A stretch of DNA of 64,000 nt from Kalaharituber pfeilii (taxonomy: Eukaryota; Ascomycota; Pezizomycetes; Pezizales; Pezizaceae). Under the pieces are notes generated by a model. That model was not told where the DNA came from and did not search any database. It worked only from the letters and a program-made list of their open reading frames with translations. The position numbers and the translations under genes are program-made. The stretch is taken from assembly GCA_015179045.1 (NCBI GenBank), contig WHUZ01000059.1, positions 186,001-250,000 on the forward strand, written 5' to 3'. Of the stretch, positions 35,771-47,045 are shown one piece after another. How positions within the stretch are numbered: position 1 is the stretch's first letter; the number at the start of each line of letters is the position of its first letter.

Positions 35771-35820
35771 CTCGTCATAGCCCATAGGGCGGCATACAAG
35801 TAATGTTATTTTTTTAAAAA
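35771..35820 (+). mobile_element. Old ultra-short retroelement copy (subtype B)
   Basis: CTCGTCATAGCCCATAGGGC is followed by GGCATACAAGTAATG and a tail now interrupted by T. It aligns over its whole length with the copies at 37,723 and 60,079. No target-site duplication is left, consistent with age. Confidence 0.65.
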
Positions 35821-36482
35821 GGTGCTATCTGCAAAGATGCCAACGGCACTAGCTAGATAAGCATTTAAACAATCTAAGTGCTCTTATCGCGGAAAGCTGG
35901 TTAGATGTGTTAGTGTAAGTCGAGAACGTCAACGTGGAGTTCACGAACAATCAGCCCACCAGGTCTCTACTCCTAGTGTCCCATGGCAAACGTGCTCACA
36001 GAATAGGAGTCTGCAGCCTCGTCACCAGGAATCTTTTGTGTCGCGCGCAATCTACTAATATGTCCCTCGCTAACTAACTTAGGCACTGCGTTACTGGGCG
36101 AACACCGTTATCCCTCGGAGCATTGCGGTTACGTTATGAACCATCGCTACTGAGAGCCATTTGCAGTTCAATGAGACCAGCCTTTTTGCGTGTACTATGC
36201 GCTTTGTGCAGTTCAAGAGGTTTTTATGTATGGGAGCTGGAGCGGCTAACTTGGACGCGGCGGCCATGGCCAGGGGATAATATGTCATGGATCACAAACT
36301 CCTTATTGAGCTGTATATAGATAAAAGCATATGAGCCTCACCTTATCTATCTTCTTCGCTTTTCTCCGGTTAAATACCGCTCTTACTATGGAGTATACCT
36401 ATCCCTTATATATTATTTACATATCGGCAACTGCGTTGTCCCATGCAGGCATCAAGATTAATCCTCCTCGGTCACTTACGCA
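35821..36482. other. Intergenic upstream of zinc-finger copy 4
   Basis: No gene is recognised. The conserved leader seen before copies 1, 2, 3 and 5 could not be identified here. Confidence 0.3.
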
Positions 36483-37020
36483 ATGGAAGCTGAGCCCAAT
36501 AGTCCGACATCGAAATTTTGGTAGTTCTTGCATTTAATACAAAGCGGAGGAACGCATGCGCAATGCTGTTAAGCAGGTTGAGCAAATATTCGCCGGTGCA
36601 TTGCAACATCTACGCCAACTGGTCACTAAAGGCATCGAAGGTATCTAGAAGGATCTTGAAGACTTACAAAACCAAGTCAATCAACTACGGTCAGACTTCA
36701 ATTGCAACTCAAGCAGGGCAGCCGTAAACGGGCACTACGGCCTTGCCGTCCACCGTATGCATGACGCAGTGGACTTCTTCAATCAATGGGCTCCAATGGC
36801 GCTTCCTGAGATCAAGATTATGTGCGAAAAGTACAGTACATTCTTCGCATTGACGGATTGTAATCACTACATACCTAATAATTTCCCGATACTTCCTCAA
36901 AGTGCGCACCATGTTACGCAACAAAATACTATGGCAATTGGCCTCACCAGTGCGACCTTGTCTGGATATTCAGGGGCGTTATATGCTTCTGGTGTTCGGT
37001 TGTTTCGGTTACTGTTCATG
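36483..37020 (+). pseudogene. Zinc-finger family copy 4 (coiled-coil exon only, nonsense codons)
   Basis: It aligns from the ATG with the coiled-coil exon of copy 5. The ATG-GAA start, the ERMR and LRQLV stretches, VDFFNQWAP and IKIMCEK all correspond. Two in-frame TAG codons break it: one after KFW near 36,522 and one at 36,646-36,648, where copy 5 has CAG. The homology stops near 36,970-37,020, before a poly(A) tract (about 37,051-37,083). The module and finger exons are absent, while the 3' flank reappears from about 37,160 (GTTATGGGCACCAGAG). The copy therefore lost its 3' exons, probably with retroinsertions nearby. Confidence 0.85.
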
Positions 37021-37047
37021 CTTTCGATCGCTTCACAGCTCTTCTTC

Positions 37048-37087
<40 letters not shown>

Positions 37088-37360
37088 AAACAAACAAAGA
37101 AAGTCCTGGCAGTTGAAAAGCACATTGATTCTTGTTTTTTTTGGGTAATTCAGGAGAGGAGTTGATCTGTGATAGGACAAGATATTTGGAAGAGGATGCT
37201 GAGGATATACAACCGTTGGAATAGGAACTTCTATGCGGCATTAGTGTATAACAGTACGGGACATCATCTTGTTATGGGCACCAGAGTAGCCTAAGCACCG
37301 CATTAGAGGTTGGGTTCATTGTTCTTTTAGGTATCTACTTGTACTTCTCTCAGGATTATT

Positions 37361-37639
37361 TGGCTGAAGTCTTGCCAATACGAATGGGACCGGGAACGGA
37401 GATAGACAGACACTGTTTTCCTTTGCCTGTAACACAGAGATATACACGGGCAGCACATTGACATGGCTTGAGATCTGGTTTCGGTTTTGTTCTGTTTCTC
37501 ATTTCCCCACTACACTAGCAGGGCCGTGGGCCACTACCGATGTTATCTTATTCTATATTTCCTTCATTTCTTATATACCCTAAATCGCCATAGGCATGCG
37601 ATCAATGATATTAAAAAAAAAAGGGAAAAAAAAAAAAAA
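37361..37639 (+). mobile_element. 279-bp poly(A)-tailed retroinsertion
   Basis: A perfect 13 bp direct repeat, TCTCAGGATTATT, flanks it at 37348-37360 and 37640-37652. The 3' end reads CGCCATAGGCATGCGATCAA, then TGATATT and an interrupted poly(A). That is the conserved end of the ultra-short subtype B elements, with an internal gap. The 5' 230 bp are unlike the other copies. It interrupts the 3' flank of zinc-finger copy 4, which continues at TTTTTGCAGATGACGATTCT. Confidence 0.85.
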
Positions 37640-37722
37640 TCTCAGGATTATTACCTATGCCATGGACTGGTTTTTGCAGATGACGATTCTACTATCATAT
37701 TGTTAGAGATACTAATCCAAAA

Positions 37723-37776
37723 ACCTCGCCATAGCCCGTGGGGCGGCAAGCGAGTATTGATATAAAAAAAAAAAAA
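37723..37776 (+). mobile_element. Ultra-short poly(A) retroelement (subtype B)
   Basis: CCTCGCCATAGCCCGTGGGG is followed by CGGCAAGCGAGTATTGATA and 12-13 A. A perfect 12 bp target-site duplication, ACTAATCCAAAA, lies at 37711-37722 and 37777-37788. The insertion totals 54 bp. Confidence 0.88.
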
Positions 37777-37788
37777 ACTAATCCAAAA

Positions 37789-39495
37789 GAGCGATTAATT
37801 ATGTTCTACTACAGTACGTGCAATAATGCTGCAATACTAGTATTACCGAGTCAGTCGTCTGGAACTGTTTCAACGCTTGAGTAAGACCAAGATGTAAAAA
37901 CGCCGGTTATTCAAACTCAGAATTTCCGGCCGCGTATTCCGGATTCCTTGATACCGCAACGAATTGCACAAATCGGTCGGTTGCGGTTTGTTCCGCGCGT
38001 AGGTAAAGGATTTGCAATTTTTCCTTACACATTTCCGTTTGCTCGACGGGGATTTCTGACCGCAACTGTGCGACAATGCAAAAATGACAAGCCGCCCCAT
38101 GGACGTGACTCTAGACTCTCTGCCTTGCAAAAAATGGGGAAAGACTGGGAACAATCCTCATACGTTAGTATATACTCCCCCAGAACCTAAATTAATCTTG
38201 CGCTGTTAAGACTCAAGTAGAAATTTGTTGAAATTTGCTGTCAATGGTTTGATTTGATAATTCGTTTGCCCAAAGAGATTCTCTTGCTCGCTGGTCAGGT
38301 TTAATGTCTGCCCTTCCGAGTATCACTATAATTGAATTTGGTTATTTCTATATTTTATACAGTAGCCTTGCAATGGCGTCGCTATGCCGCAATAAACCCT
38401 AGATCACTGCTCCTTATAGATGCACGTAATATTGATTTTACCGTCCTAATCGCATGGACCGTGTCACTGACACCCTGGGAATCGTGATGCACCTATTGTT
38501 CCTCATCCTTCGTCACGCCTTTGGTGGACTAGTAGTGGGCGTTTGAATGCAGCTCTGTTGCTCATTACACCTTACAGGTTGATATCCATATAGGTATCTA
38601 AGATGTCATTTGTACAGGTGCCCCGTACAGCCACCTCGGCAACGCTACTACGCCTTCTAGGTGAACAGTTTGTGCTATGCTGCTCTGATAAGGGTTCCAT
38701 CATGCCTGTAAAGATTTAGCCTGTCCTACCATATGATGTGCTGCTCATCCTTAGAAAGCTGTCATATATGTCACTCGAGTCAGTTCTGCATATACTACAC
38801 TATTGATGGTGTCCTCTCATACATATCGATTGAACCAATTCTGCCTTATGCGGGATCGTCGGGAGGCTCCTGTCATACCTTCCAAGTAAGCCTGATCTGT
38901 CATCCGCTGAGTCGTCGAGATCAAGAGTGTCCGATCCTAGCCTATAGCTATCTGCGCGCCTATAAGCGTTTTCTGCCATATGCTGCAGTTGCAATGTCGA
39001 TCGAGGCTGTCAAATTACCTGCCAATATTAATCGAGTCAGTGCTACCATATTTTAAGCACAGCACTATTAGATGTGTCCTCTCTTGGCTGTTATTCTAGC
39101 CCATCAAGTCCGCGTAGGCGTTATGTGTACAATATGTTGCCGTCGTTCAACATGACCAATATACCCGCATATCACTGTCGCACGCTCAACGTATCTAATA
39201 TGGTATGTCATATATCACTGTCACTTGCGCGGTCACTGAAAGCGCCTATATGCCAATATCGTAATGCCCCTTACGTCCATATGCCTAGATGCCTGCAACA
39301 TTACAGGAAACTACTACATTGAAAGAAGTACCAGCTTGATTTACTTCACGACTGGATGGATGGTCCATGGATTGTTCGGGCTACCCTACTCTATGAGATG
39401 TTGATCAGGGGCTATAAACGGCCTGCGTGTCCCAGTTTACGAGACTACTCTATAAACTTTGTTTTTATTTTTAATTCAGCCATATCATTGCAGCG
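37789..39495. other. Intergenic, no gene seen
   Basis: The first few hundred bases include remains of the copy 4 3' flank. A 107-codon frame at 38,733-39,056 is not recognised and has no splice or paralog support. Confidence 0.3.
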
Positions 39496-39504
39496 TGCCC
39501 TCAT

Positions 39505-39588
39505 TATTTTATTTTATTTTATTTTATTTTATTTTTTATTTATATCACGAAACCCCGCTTGCAGCTGTTTGCCATGGCAGGGCCAACC
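39505..39588 (-). mobile_element. Ultra-short retroelement (subtype A) with (TTTTA)n tail
   Basis: In reverse orientation GCCATGGCAGGGC, GCAGCTG and ACCCCGC are followed by an (ATTTT)n tract instead of pure T. The 9 bp repeat TGCCCTCAT flanks it at 39496-39504 and 39589-39597. Confidence 0.78.
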
Positions 39589-40040
39589 TGCCCTCATAAA
39601 ACCATGGGCGAAGACGAATTTGAGCGGTTAGTCGCTGGGATGGAAGATGATCAAGAACTGCTGCGGCAAGCAAATCGCCTGGCTCAAGAGCGTTATGGAT
39701 TAGGACGTTAATTAAGGATGAAGACGCTACGGATGACCATATCTCAGTGAAGAAATCTGGGATAAAATAACCGATGTAAAGAGATCATAGAAAGGGTGCA
39801 AGTCAATGCAAGATATATCTGGTTGGCTCAGTGCAGAGGATAATGATAATACTATGAATCCTCCTGTTGAGAAGAAATGTTCCTTATTCTGGCATCTGAA
39901 TTCTACATGGGGATCACGACCCAACGCTGTGCCTTAGTTTTTTGTCTTTAGCTTTTTGTCCTTTTGAGGTTGCCAACAACTTTCTTATCTAAATTGGCTA
40001 GACCTACAGGGATGTTAAATGTGAGGCATTACGATACCTT

Positions 40041-40106
40041 TTTTTTTTTTTTTTTTTTTATATCACATGACCCCGCTTGTAGCTGTTCGCCATGGCAGGG
40101 CAATTT
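40041..40106 (-). mobile_element. Ultra-short poly(A) retroelement (subtype A)
   Basis: About 19 T are followed by ATATCACATGACCCCGC and TTCGCCATGGCAGGGC, the reverse complement of subtype A. A 9 bp duplication, CGATACCTT, lies at 40032-40040 and 40107-40115. Confidence 0.8.
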
Positions 40107-40187
40107 CGATACCTTAGATGGTTGTTGGCAACCACTATTACGTACCAGAAGGAGTAGTACGTACAGGAGTGAAACATATGGGTATGT

Positions 40188-40640
40188 ATGAAGTTACCAT
40201 CTTTAGTATCTAACGGTAGAAGCCTGGAACTTCATGGCCGGTACCACCAGCATGCCATTCTGCATACTTTGGTAGCAGCACAGCAGCGCCAGCAGCAGCA
40301 CACTAACAGGCCACTAAACTTTGAGTCTTACGTCCAGGCGAGAGTTTATCTTGAAAGGCTTGATTTTGTTAATCGAAAAGAGATCTATGGAACGAGTTTA
40401 AAAAAGCACAGGAGTGCCACCAGCTTTGGGAAAGGAGGCTGGCAGCTTGTATGCGGGGCTATGTGGCCCCAAAAAGAGAGAGAGAGAAGTGACGATAAGC
40501 CAGACTACATTGAGGTTCTTCTTTACGTTACTCGCAAAGGATACTGCATCTTCGAAAAGCCTTCTAATAGACATTTTCACTCTCAGAGCCACCCTACGTA
40601 CCTCATCGAAGTACCCAAGTTCAATCATGGGAGCTCTTAG
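40188..40640 (+). CDS. Conserved open frame of unknown function (150 codons)
   Basis: One open frame runs from ATG 40,188 to the stop at 40,640. Its peptides MKLPSLVSNGRSLEL, LERLDFVNRKEIYG and HFHSQSHPTYLIEVPK have counterparts, in broken frames, in the inverted segment at 28.85-29.56 kb, so the ancestor was probably coding. The middle (QLVCGAMWPQKERERS, about 40,442-40,492) is an old copy of the ultra-short A2 retroelement read through in frame: GCTTGTATGCGGGGCTATGT and then an A/G-rich tail. That argues the present frame is partly accidental. I see no domain, signal peptide or introns. It is likely a relic. Confidence 0.35.
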   Translation: MKLPSLVSNGRSLELHGRYHQHAILHTLVAAQQRQQQHTNRPLNFESYVQARVYLERLDFVNRKEIYGTSLKKHRSATSFGKGGWQLVCGAMWPQKERERSDDKPDYIEVLLYVTRKGYCIFEKPSNRHFHSQSHPTYLIEVPKFNHGSS

Positions 40641-40910
40641 GGGACAAGAAATCTGCTTTCCCCCACTATTCCTGAGGCAGGGAAGGATATCCCCATTTAA
40701 TCAACGTCAGACCCACTGGTTCATAGCTCCAAGGCTACCAGCCATGTGGGGGTAGACGGGTAGGCTAGAGTGACCGTACAATGGCATGGGCTGCTCATCC
40801 ATAAGTTATGCCACCCACGCGATCACGAGGCACAGGCGAACATATTATATGTAATGGAGAGGACGGGCCTAGGCCAGGGGTTTCCGGGCTTTGAGGGTTA
40901 AGGCCCAGGG

Positions 40911-40970
40911 GCCCTGCCATGGCGAACAGCTGCACGCGGGGTCATGTGAAATAAAAAAAAAAAAAAAAAA
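40911..40970 (+). mobile_element. Ultra-short poly(A) retroelement (subtype A)
   Basis: The body differs from the copy at 2,100 by a C to T change in GTCATGTG, and its tail is about 20 A. The flanks AAGGCCCAGG (40,900-40,909) and AAGGCCAGG (40,971-40,979) form an imperfect duplication. Confidence 0.78.
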
Positions 40971-43655
40971 AAGGCCAGGCGGTTTATCCAATAAAGCCAT
41001 ATAACCTAGCATGGGAAGATCTAGACTGGACTTCAATTAGGTAATCTAGATACGTATATACTGTACTGTGAAGTAACGTCTCAATACTAGGTTTTAAACT
41101 ACCCCTGAAACTTTCGTGATGTCAGCCTGGATGCTCTCCTGCATAGGTAAATAAATGGATGCCGTTCTGCATCCATTGGATCTTGACATGCTGGTCTATG
41201 CTGGCCTACGTTGCATTTTCTTTATATAGGCTAGGAATAGAAGTCATTATGCTAGTGTTCGTACAACCTCGTTGGATGCTAAAATGCATGGTCATAGTTG
41301 TGAGACTTACCTACCGTTACTCCACGCAGGGTTTTCTAATTAAAGGCGTGCAATTTTTGAAGTACTAGACTGTCTTGAGTACAGGAAGTTTTGACTGTAC
41401 CATGGCTCGTTCTTCTATCCAGTTAACACCCATTCCTCTATATAGTACTAGAAATAATTAGCATTTCTCGGATCACCTAACAATAGTATCCAGTATATAT
41501 ATTTCCAATATCCAAAATTAGTGACTATCCAGTTTCGCCGACCTGAGTCCAATATGACAAGTTCGTCTGTACCTACCTTAGAGAGAAATGGGGATCAATC
41601 GCGTTATAATGGTGTATCGGTATGCATACATGGAGGAGACGAGACAATGGACTATCTAGGCGGTTGCTTGAAAACGCTGTAGGCACACCTACATCATGTT
41701 TCACGGGCCATTAGGCTCTTGATGAGGCTCTGCATGTTGGGAGTATACGTGGCAGTAGTAGTTGGCTCTTTAAATGGAACCCGTCTCAGATATGACTCTC
41801 TTCATGTTTCTGATTTAGCAACAAAAGGAAACTTGGCACAGAGTCGTGTGTATCGCACGTTACATTGATATCAAGCACATTTCTGTTACCTTAGTTATTA
41901 CCTTAGTTCAAAATAAACTTAAAATAGACATTTTTTTGATTTATAATCTTATAAAAGATATTTAATAATTCTGTTCGAATGAGATTGCAATAGTTTTTAC
42001 ATGTATTATACAGTTCAGGTAGGGCTACTCGAGACATGTCTGCAGAAACATACTCTATGCCCAGACCGAATTAGACGTGGCTAGATGAACAATTAGATGT
42101 AGTTATGTTTTCTTTGTTTAAGACATGAAGGGCATTATTATTAGGTCAAGTCCGTGCATTTCATGGGCACTTCAAACCTTTCCTGTTTTGATATTCCCAT
42201 AGTTGATTCAGAAGATCCTCGTATAGCTGCTATGGCAACCTACATTCAACTTGCATGTCTTTATAAGGCAGCTTGTTGCATATATCTTACTCGTCACAGT
42301 ACATAACAATCCTTATATTATCACCGATACCCCATTTATTATCCCGTTGCAGCATTCCTCGTTCCCAGCCGTCCCAGCAAGCTTTCAACCCCAACACTAT
42401 AGTGTCAGCTTTAGACAAAGTATACATCTCCTAGTCCACATTTCTAGGCCTAAGTCCGAGGCTCTGCTACTATCACAAACTCCCCTCGACGCTGGGAACT
42501 GCTTCTAAAGGTATTAGGATGCTCGCAAAATGTACATACTTTTAACTACCTATGATCGGAGATGTATTATATTAATCCAAAGAACAAACGCACTACATCA
42601 TGCCTCATTTGCCACTCCCATACCAGAACGTGTTCATCTCCAGTTGTGGAGTAAGAAGTTACCTACATTTCTTTGCATTTTCTTGCCCTTTTGGAGCTCC
42701 TCTACGAGCAACTTGAAATCAATATTTGGAAATATCCTAGCAAGACTCCTCATCCATCCACCTGTACCTTCAGTTCCTCTGGATATTTCTCCATCTCTCC
42801 TGCTTCCGCTTTTCTCCTTCCTCCTCCATCTTCTATCCTGTGCCTTTTACAACTTGACTTAATCGTTGCCAAACTTTATGTTTGTGGGACGAACTGTTAG
42901 AGCATGCAGGGGAATATTGCCAGTTCTACTGGAAACTAACTGGTGTAGATTAAATATCTGACTTGGGATACTTCTATAAGGCTGTTGACGGGATTCATTT
43001 CATTGGTCAGCAAACTGTCGATCGCCTGCGAGTGCTCTTGGGCGTGTATCAGATAAGACAGGGGACTGAAAGTGGGAAGCCCCCTAGAGGCGAAAGAGAA
43101 TAACAGACAGGGGCCTACAGTACTCTGCAACCGGTGAAGCCCCTCGGCCTCCAGTCCCTATCCCCATTGCCTTACCATTGTCTTTTGTTATAGTCACCTT
43201 GGCTTTGATAATATCTGGTCGGTGCTCCAACGTTCAATGTGAAAAATTGGATTTAACAAAGTCTGAACACCTACAATAATGAGGCGATAAAGTAAATTAA
43301 CCGTGTTGTTATTGGCTGATCTCTGACGAAGTTGAAGCACGGTTATAGGCGAATATAAGCGATAAAACGTTTTGTGTACTTCCAGCAAATCTCTGTGATT
43401 TTTATCAATTCCAACAATATCGCTTTAAACACCCGATAAAGTCCAATTCAAATGCCCCTAAACTTACTGACCTGATGCCCAACATACATACTCCTTACGA
43501 GACCAAAAGTCATGAAATATAATAAAACAAATTTATACGATAAATAAATCGGATGTTGCCTCCATTAACTTGAAAAACAGCCGTTAACCTTGTATGCTCC
43601 AAATCCAACCACAATCACAATTCTGATAATTCCTATGCAGCCGGGCCCTCTGGTG
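40971..43655. other. Intergenic, no gene seen
   Basis: Mostly A/T-rich sequence. Two + strand frames at 42,530-42,900 are pyrimidine-driven and unrecognised. No repeats of note were found. Confidence 0.3.
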
Positions 43656-43659
43656 CTGG

Positions 43660-43925
43660 TTTGAGACACGGGAGAGGAGTGGGTGGGGTGCACGCCTCAC
43701 TCCTCCCTTGCGCCGATGCCTCGGTAGCCCACTGGTCGGGGGCACGAAAGGACGGTCTTGCTAGTCCGTCCCAGCAGATGCTGGCGATGTCGCGCCATCA
43801 CCACCACCATCACCACCGCCATCACTATTACCACTACACCCCCCATACATAATCACCCACGACACGCCCCGTCACCCCCTTCCGGGTCTCTTAGAGCTTA
43901 CTGGAGCATTAGGAGAAGAAACCAA
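43660..43925. repeat. Left arm of an inverted duplication with CAC/CCA tract
   Basis: Blocks here (CCAGCAGATGCTGG, the CCACCACCATCACC tract, CATACATAATCACC, GACACGCCCC) recur in inverse order and orientation at 44,300-44,510. The arms are about 250 bp with about 400 bp between them. Confidence 0.5.
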
Positions 43926-44356
43926 CCACGCACAACAGCTCCTAGCCCAGCGAATATATGCCGCAGTCTCAGATGGCCGTTGGAGATACTGGTTTGAATA
44001 ACTCATCCTTAGAAATCTTATTCCATTCCTCCTTGAGCTTTTCTACAATTTTGGTATAATATCAATTCGCCCATGTTTTGTAGGAGCACCAGCCGCATGG
44101 ACCTACATGTCTTCATGCGTCGCGAAACCTGGGAAAGGAGTGTTACGGTAGGGGAGGTTATGTGGATTTGGGGTGCTATCTTGGTGTAGCAGGGCTGGGT
44201 AGTACCGGGGGGGACTTGGGTGCCGGGCAAGGTGGAGTGCACCCGAGTTGTACGCAAGCTATCCGTTGAAGGCCATCCCATTTTGATTTGGAAAATAGGA
44301 CTCTCCACAGGCAGGGGGGGGGGGGTCGTGGCCATCGGTGATTATGCATGGGAGTT

Positions 44357-44475
44357 GTGGTGATGGTGGTGGTGGTGGTGGTGGTGGTGGTGGTGGTGGT
44401 GGTGGTGGTGGTGGTGTGGTGGTGGTGGTGGTAGTGGTGGTGGTGGTGGTGGTGGTGGTGGTGGTGGTGGTGGTG
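44357..44475. repeat. (GGT)n trinucleotide repeat, about 39 units
   Basis: A nearly pure GGT/GTG tract of about 119 bp with four interruptions. On the - strand it reads as poly-His, poly-Thr or poly-Pro depending on frame; none of these is a supported gene. It is an expansion of the short CCA tract in the inverted partner at 43,795-43,845. Confidence 0.95.
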
Positions 44476-46470
44476 AGTAAGGCCAGCATGCGCTGGCAGG
44501 AAGCTGCACCGTAAAACCCCACGAATAAGACCACACTCGATAATAAGACCATGCTTGTGATCAAGCCCTAGTTGACGACTGTTGCTGCTAAACATTCAGT
44601 GTACTCTTGAATAAGAACATACCCCTTGAATAAGACCATACCGGGATCGACTAGCTAAAATAATTTACAGGGCAAACGGTGGCAACAACCAGACTACCGG
44701 TTGTAAGCTTTTTGGTATTGGCGGAGAGCTTCTTCTATTATTATGAGCGGTGAGATTATAGAGCGGGAGAGGGTGTCGACTTTTGTACGTTAAGTGCGCC
44801 TAACTAGTGTTTGATTTTTGCTGAGGAGCCAATCGCTGTCTTGGACGGTGGGCTGTTACTTATTTTTTGCCGAGGCGTTATCTCGGCGAGGCCAGAGATT
44901 CTCTGCTGGCGTGCCAGTGGTGGGAGGTGGGGGGGAGGGTGAAGAGGCGAGTTGTGGAGCAGCCTGCTGTGTATGTGGGGGAGGGCATCAGGCGGGTTGC
45001 TGAGGTCTCCGCTGCCCGCAGTGCATTACATGGGATGCGATGTCTGTTGGTTGGAAAAGAAAGGTGGGAGATCCAGCACGGAGAGAGGATGAGTCAACCC
45101 TTCTGAGGAATTTTCCGTGCGCGTATGCAATTGAGGTCAGGGCGAGGGATACAGAGAGGAAGCACGCGGCGTAAATCGGGCAGCACATGGCCAATCCAGT
45201 GCGGAGGGGGAGCAGCCCACACTGGGATCATGATGGGCTGGCAGAAGAATGCCAGCATTTCCATCTCGTACACTGGCGCTCACACCTCTCCTCCTATTTC
45301 ATGTTCCGGAACCGGAGCTAAGGCACTCCGGAACTCCGGATTTCTGATATGTAACTTCTTAGCAATGAAAAATTTCAGCTAACTACTGCATCTCTCGTAT
45401 ACCAGTGAAAGCGATGCTGAGGCTCTTGGGTTTGGACAATATGATGGATATAGCAGTAATGGTGTGTATTTATGTAATCATAATTGCGAGCCTCTTGAAC
45501 ATACCGTACCTCGCGAATATGACCATATTCGTGAAGAAGATACGGTCTTATTCACGGGTGTTCCGGTGCCTGACACCGACTGAAGTAGGGGTCGAGAGAT
45601 GCATCGTTCGTAGTATCGAACCAATTATCTGTGCAGCTAGGCTGCAGGAGATCATGTCGCTTAGGATCCACGAATGATGTACTGTCGCAAACCTGGGAAG
45701 GACCTTGGCATTGCACGTGACCTGGAAGGAAGGCTAGGGGAGAGGGGACTAGAAGGTTCGGCGGGTTGACGAACTGGGAAACTACCAAAAGGGGAAGGGG
45801 GTACTTGAGAATTCCGGGTATAACAAGAGGGAGGAGGAGGCCTTCTCTGTAGAAACACACAACACAATAGCAACATACAATCATCGTTACAAGGTTGAGG
45901 AAAGTCAGATCCACAGACCTCGTTCAATTCCAGTGATTTACTCCTTCTTCCCTCTAGTCCACTTTCCTCCTCGACAGTACCCGAGGGTGCGGGAACGAAT
46001 CAGAACACGCGGATACATGTAACCTCAAAGTACATGCGCCCTTGCATGTGCTAAGCCCGTCAGCTACCAAGAGATTGGCCGTCCTGATGTGATCATCTGG
46101 TTGTGGACCTTGTGGTTTACCCCTCGACGGCGCAAATAATCAATATGTAATGCCAGCACAACATCTAAGTGTCAGGGGTCATAACGATGAAGTGGCATCG
46201 TACCAACCAGACTAGGCATAGTTAGCTGTTCTCGTACTAGTAAACCTATAACTAGGTCTCACGAGGGATGGAGAGATGGCGGCCAGGAGTGCTAGGAGTG
46301 AGCAGTGAGATATGACGTTGATGGAACACTTACTAGTAGGAGGTCTGGTTTAGGAGACAAACTACTAGCTCCTCCCAGCATGCTGAAACAACAAATGTTT
46401 ACACGGTATTTCTAGCCCGATGAAGAATTCGAATTCGATATAAACTGTCTGCCCCTCAAGTTAGCATAAG
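44476..46470. other. Intergenic with inverted GAATAAGACC motifs
   Basis: The motif GAATAAGACC occurs at about 44,524 and 44,631 and, in inverse orientation, at about 45,547. An imperfect long palindrome centred on CGAATATG/CATATTCG lies at 45,503-45,547. Together they may mark a TIR element of about 1 kb. Frames between them are unrecognised. Confidence 0.35.
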
Positions 46471-46473
46471 AGT

Positions 46474-46570
46474 ATGCCCCTAGGGGATGAGGACAGCGGA
46501 TTTCAGCCTATCTTCTCCATCTCGTGCACCATCACGGCCTTGCTTTATCTGTTGTCGCCTCTTAATTTAC
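46474..46570 (+). promoter_or_regulatory. Diverged conserved leader upstream of zinc-finger copy 5
   Basis: ATGCCCCTAGGGGATGAGGA and CCTTGCTTTATCTGTTGTCG correspond to the leader blocks of copies 1-3. The coding exon starts about 480 bp further on, so a leader intron is possible but not demonstrated. Confidence 0.35.
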
Positions 46571-47045
46571 TGGTCATCCCCCATTTCTGCTGCTTTGAAA
46601 CGGTCGCTGCTTTCGTAGTGGCTGAAGTTGACATATCTTCGGTAGCACCAGCAGGACACTTGGATGCAGGGGAATGCGAAAACATTGAGAATCGTCACAA
46701 ACATTCGAGTGCCCAAACAGCTTTCATAGCCACATGGCGGTGTAACCTGCAATAATAATTTCCCCTACTACACCCGAGTACCAGGTGGTGGTCGGAAGTC
46801 CAGAGCCATCAACTCCGTTTAATTGTTCGAGTCGCGGTACCTTCCTTGCCAAATTCGCCCCAGCCAAATCTGCAGCGGGAGTAAACGGCTTTGTCCACGC
46901 CAGTATTGTCAACACCAAGTGACGACTAGCTTGAAACCAGTTGCTGCTACCGAGTATAGGTACATAAGTGCACTAATATATATTGCTAGCGTTCGTGACT
47001 GAACCGCTTGTATTCAAGCTTCAACTCTCCTCGTTTGTCGACACA

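Noticed and set aside
36757..37116. Treating zinc-finger copy 4 as an active gene from an internal ATG
   Set aside because: The frame runs into a poly(A) insertion, lacks the finger exons and follows two in-frame stops relative to copy 5.
44176..44595. Long - strand frames with poly-His, poly-Thr and poly-Pro
   Set aside because: They are the three readings of one GGT repeat. No splice signals or conserved flanking peptide support a protein.
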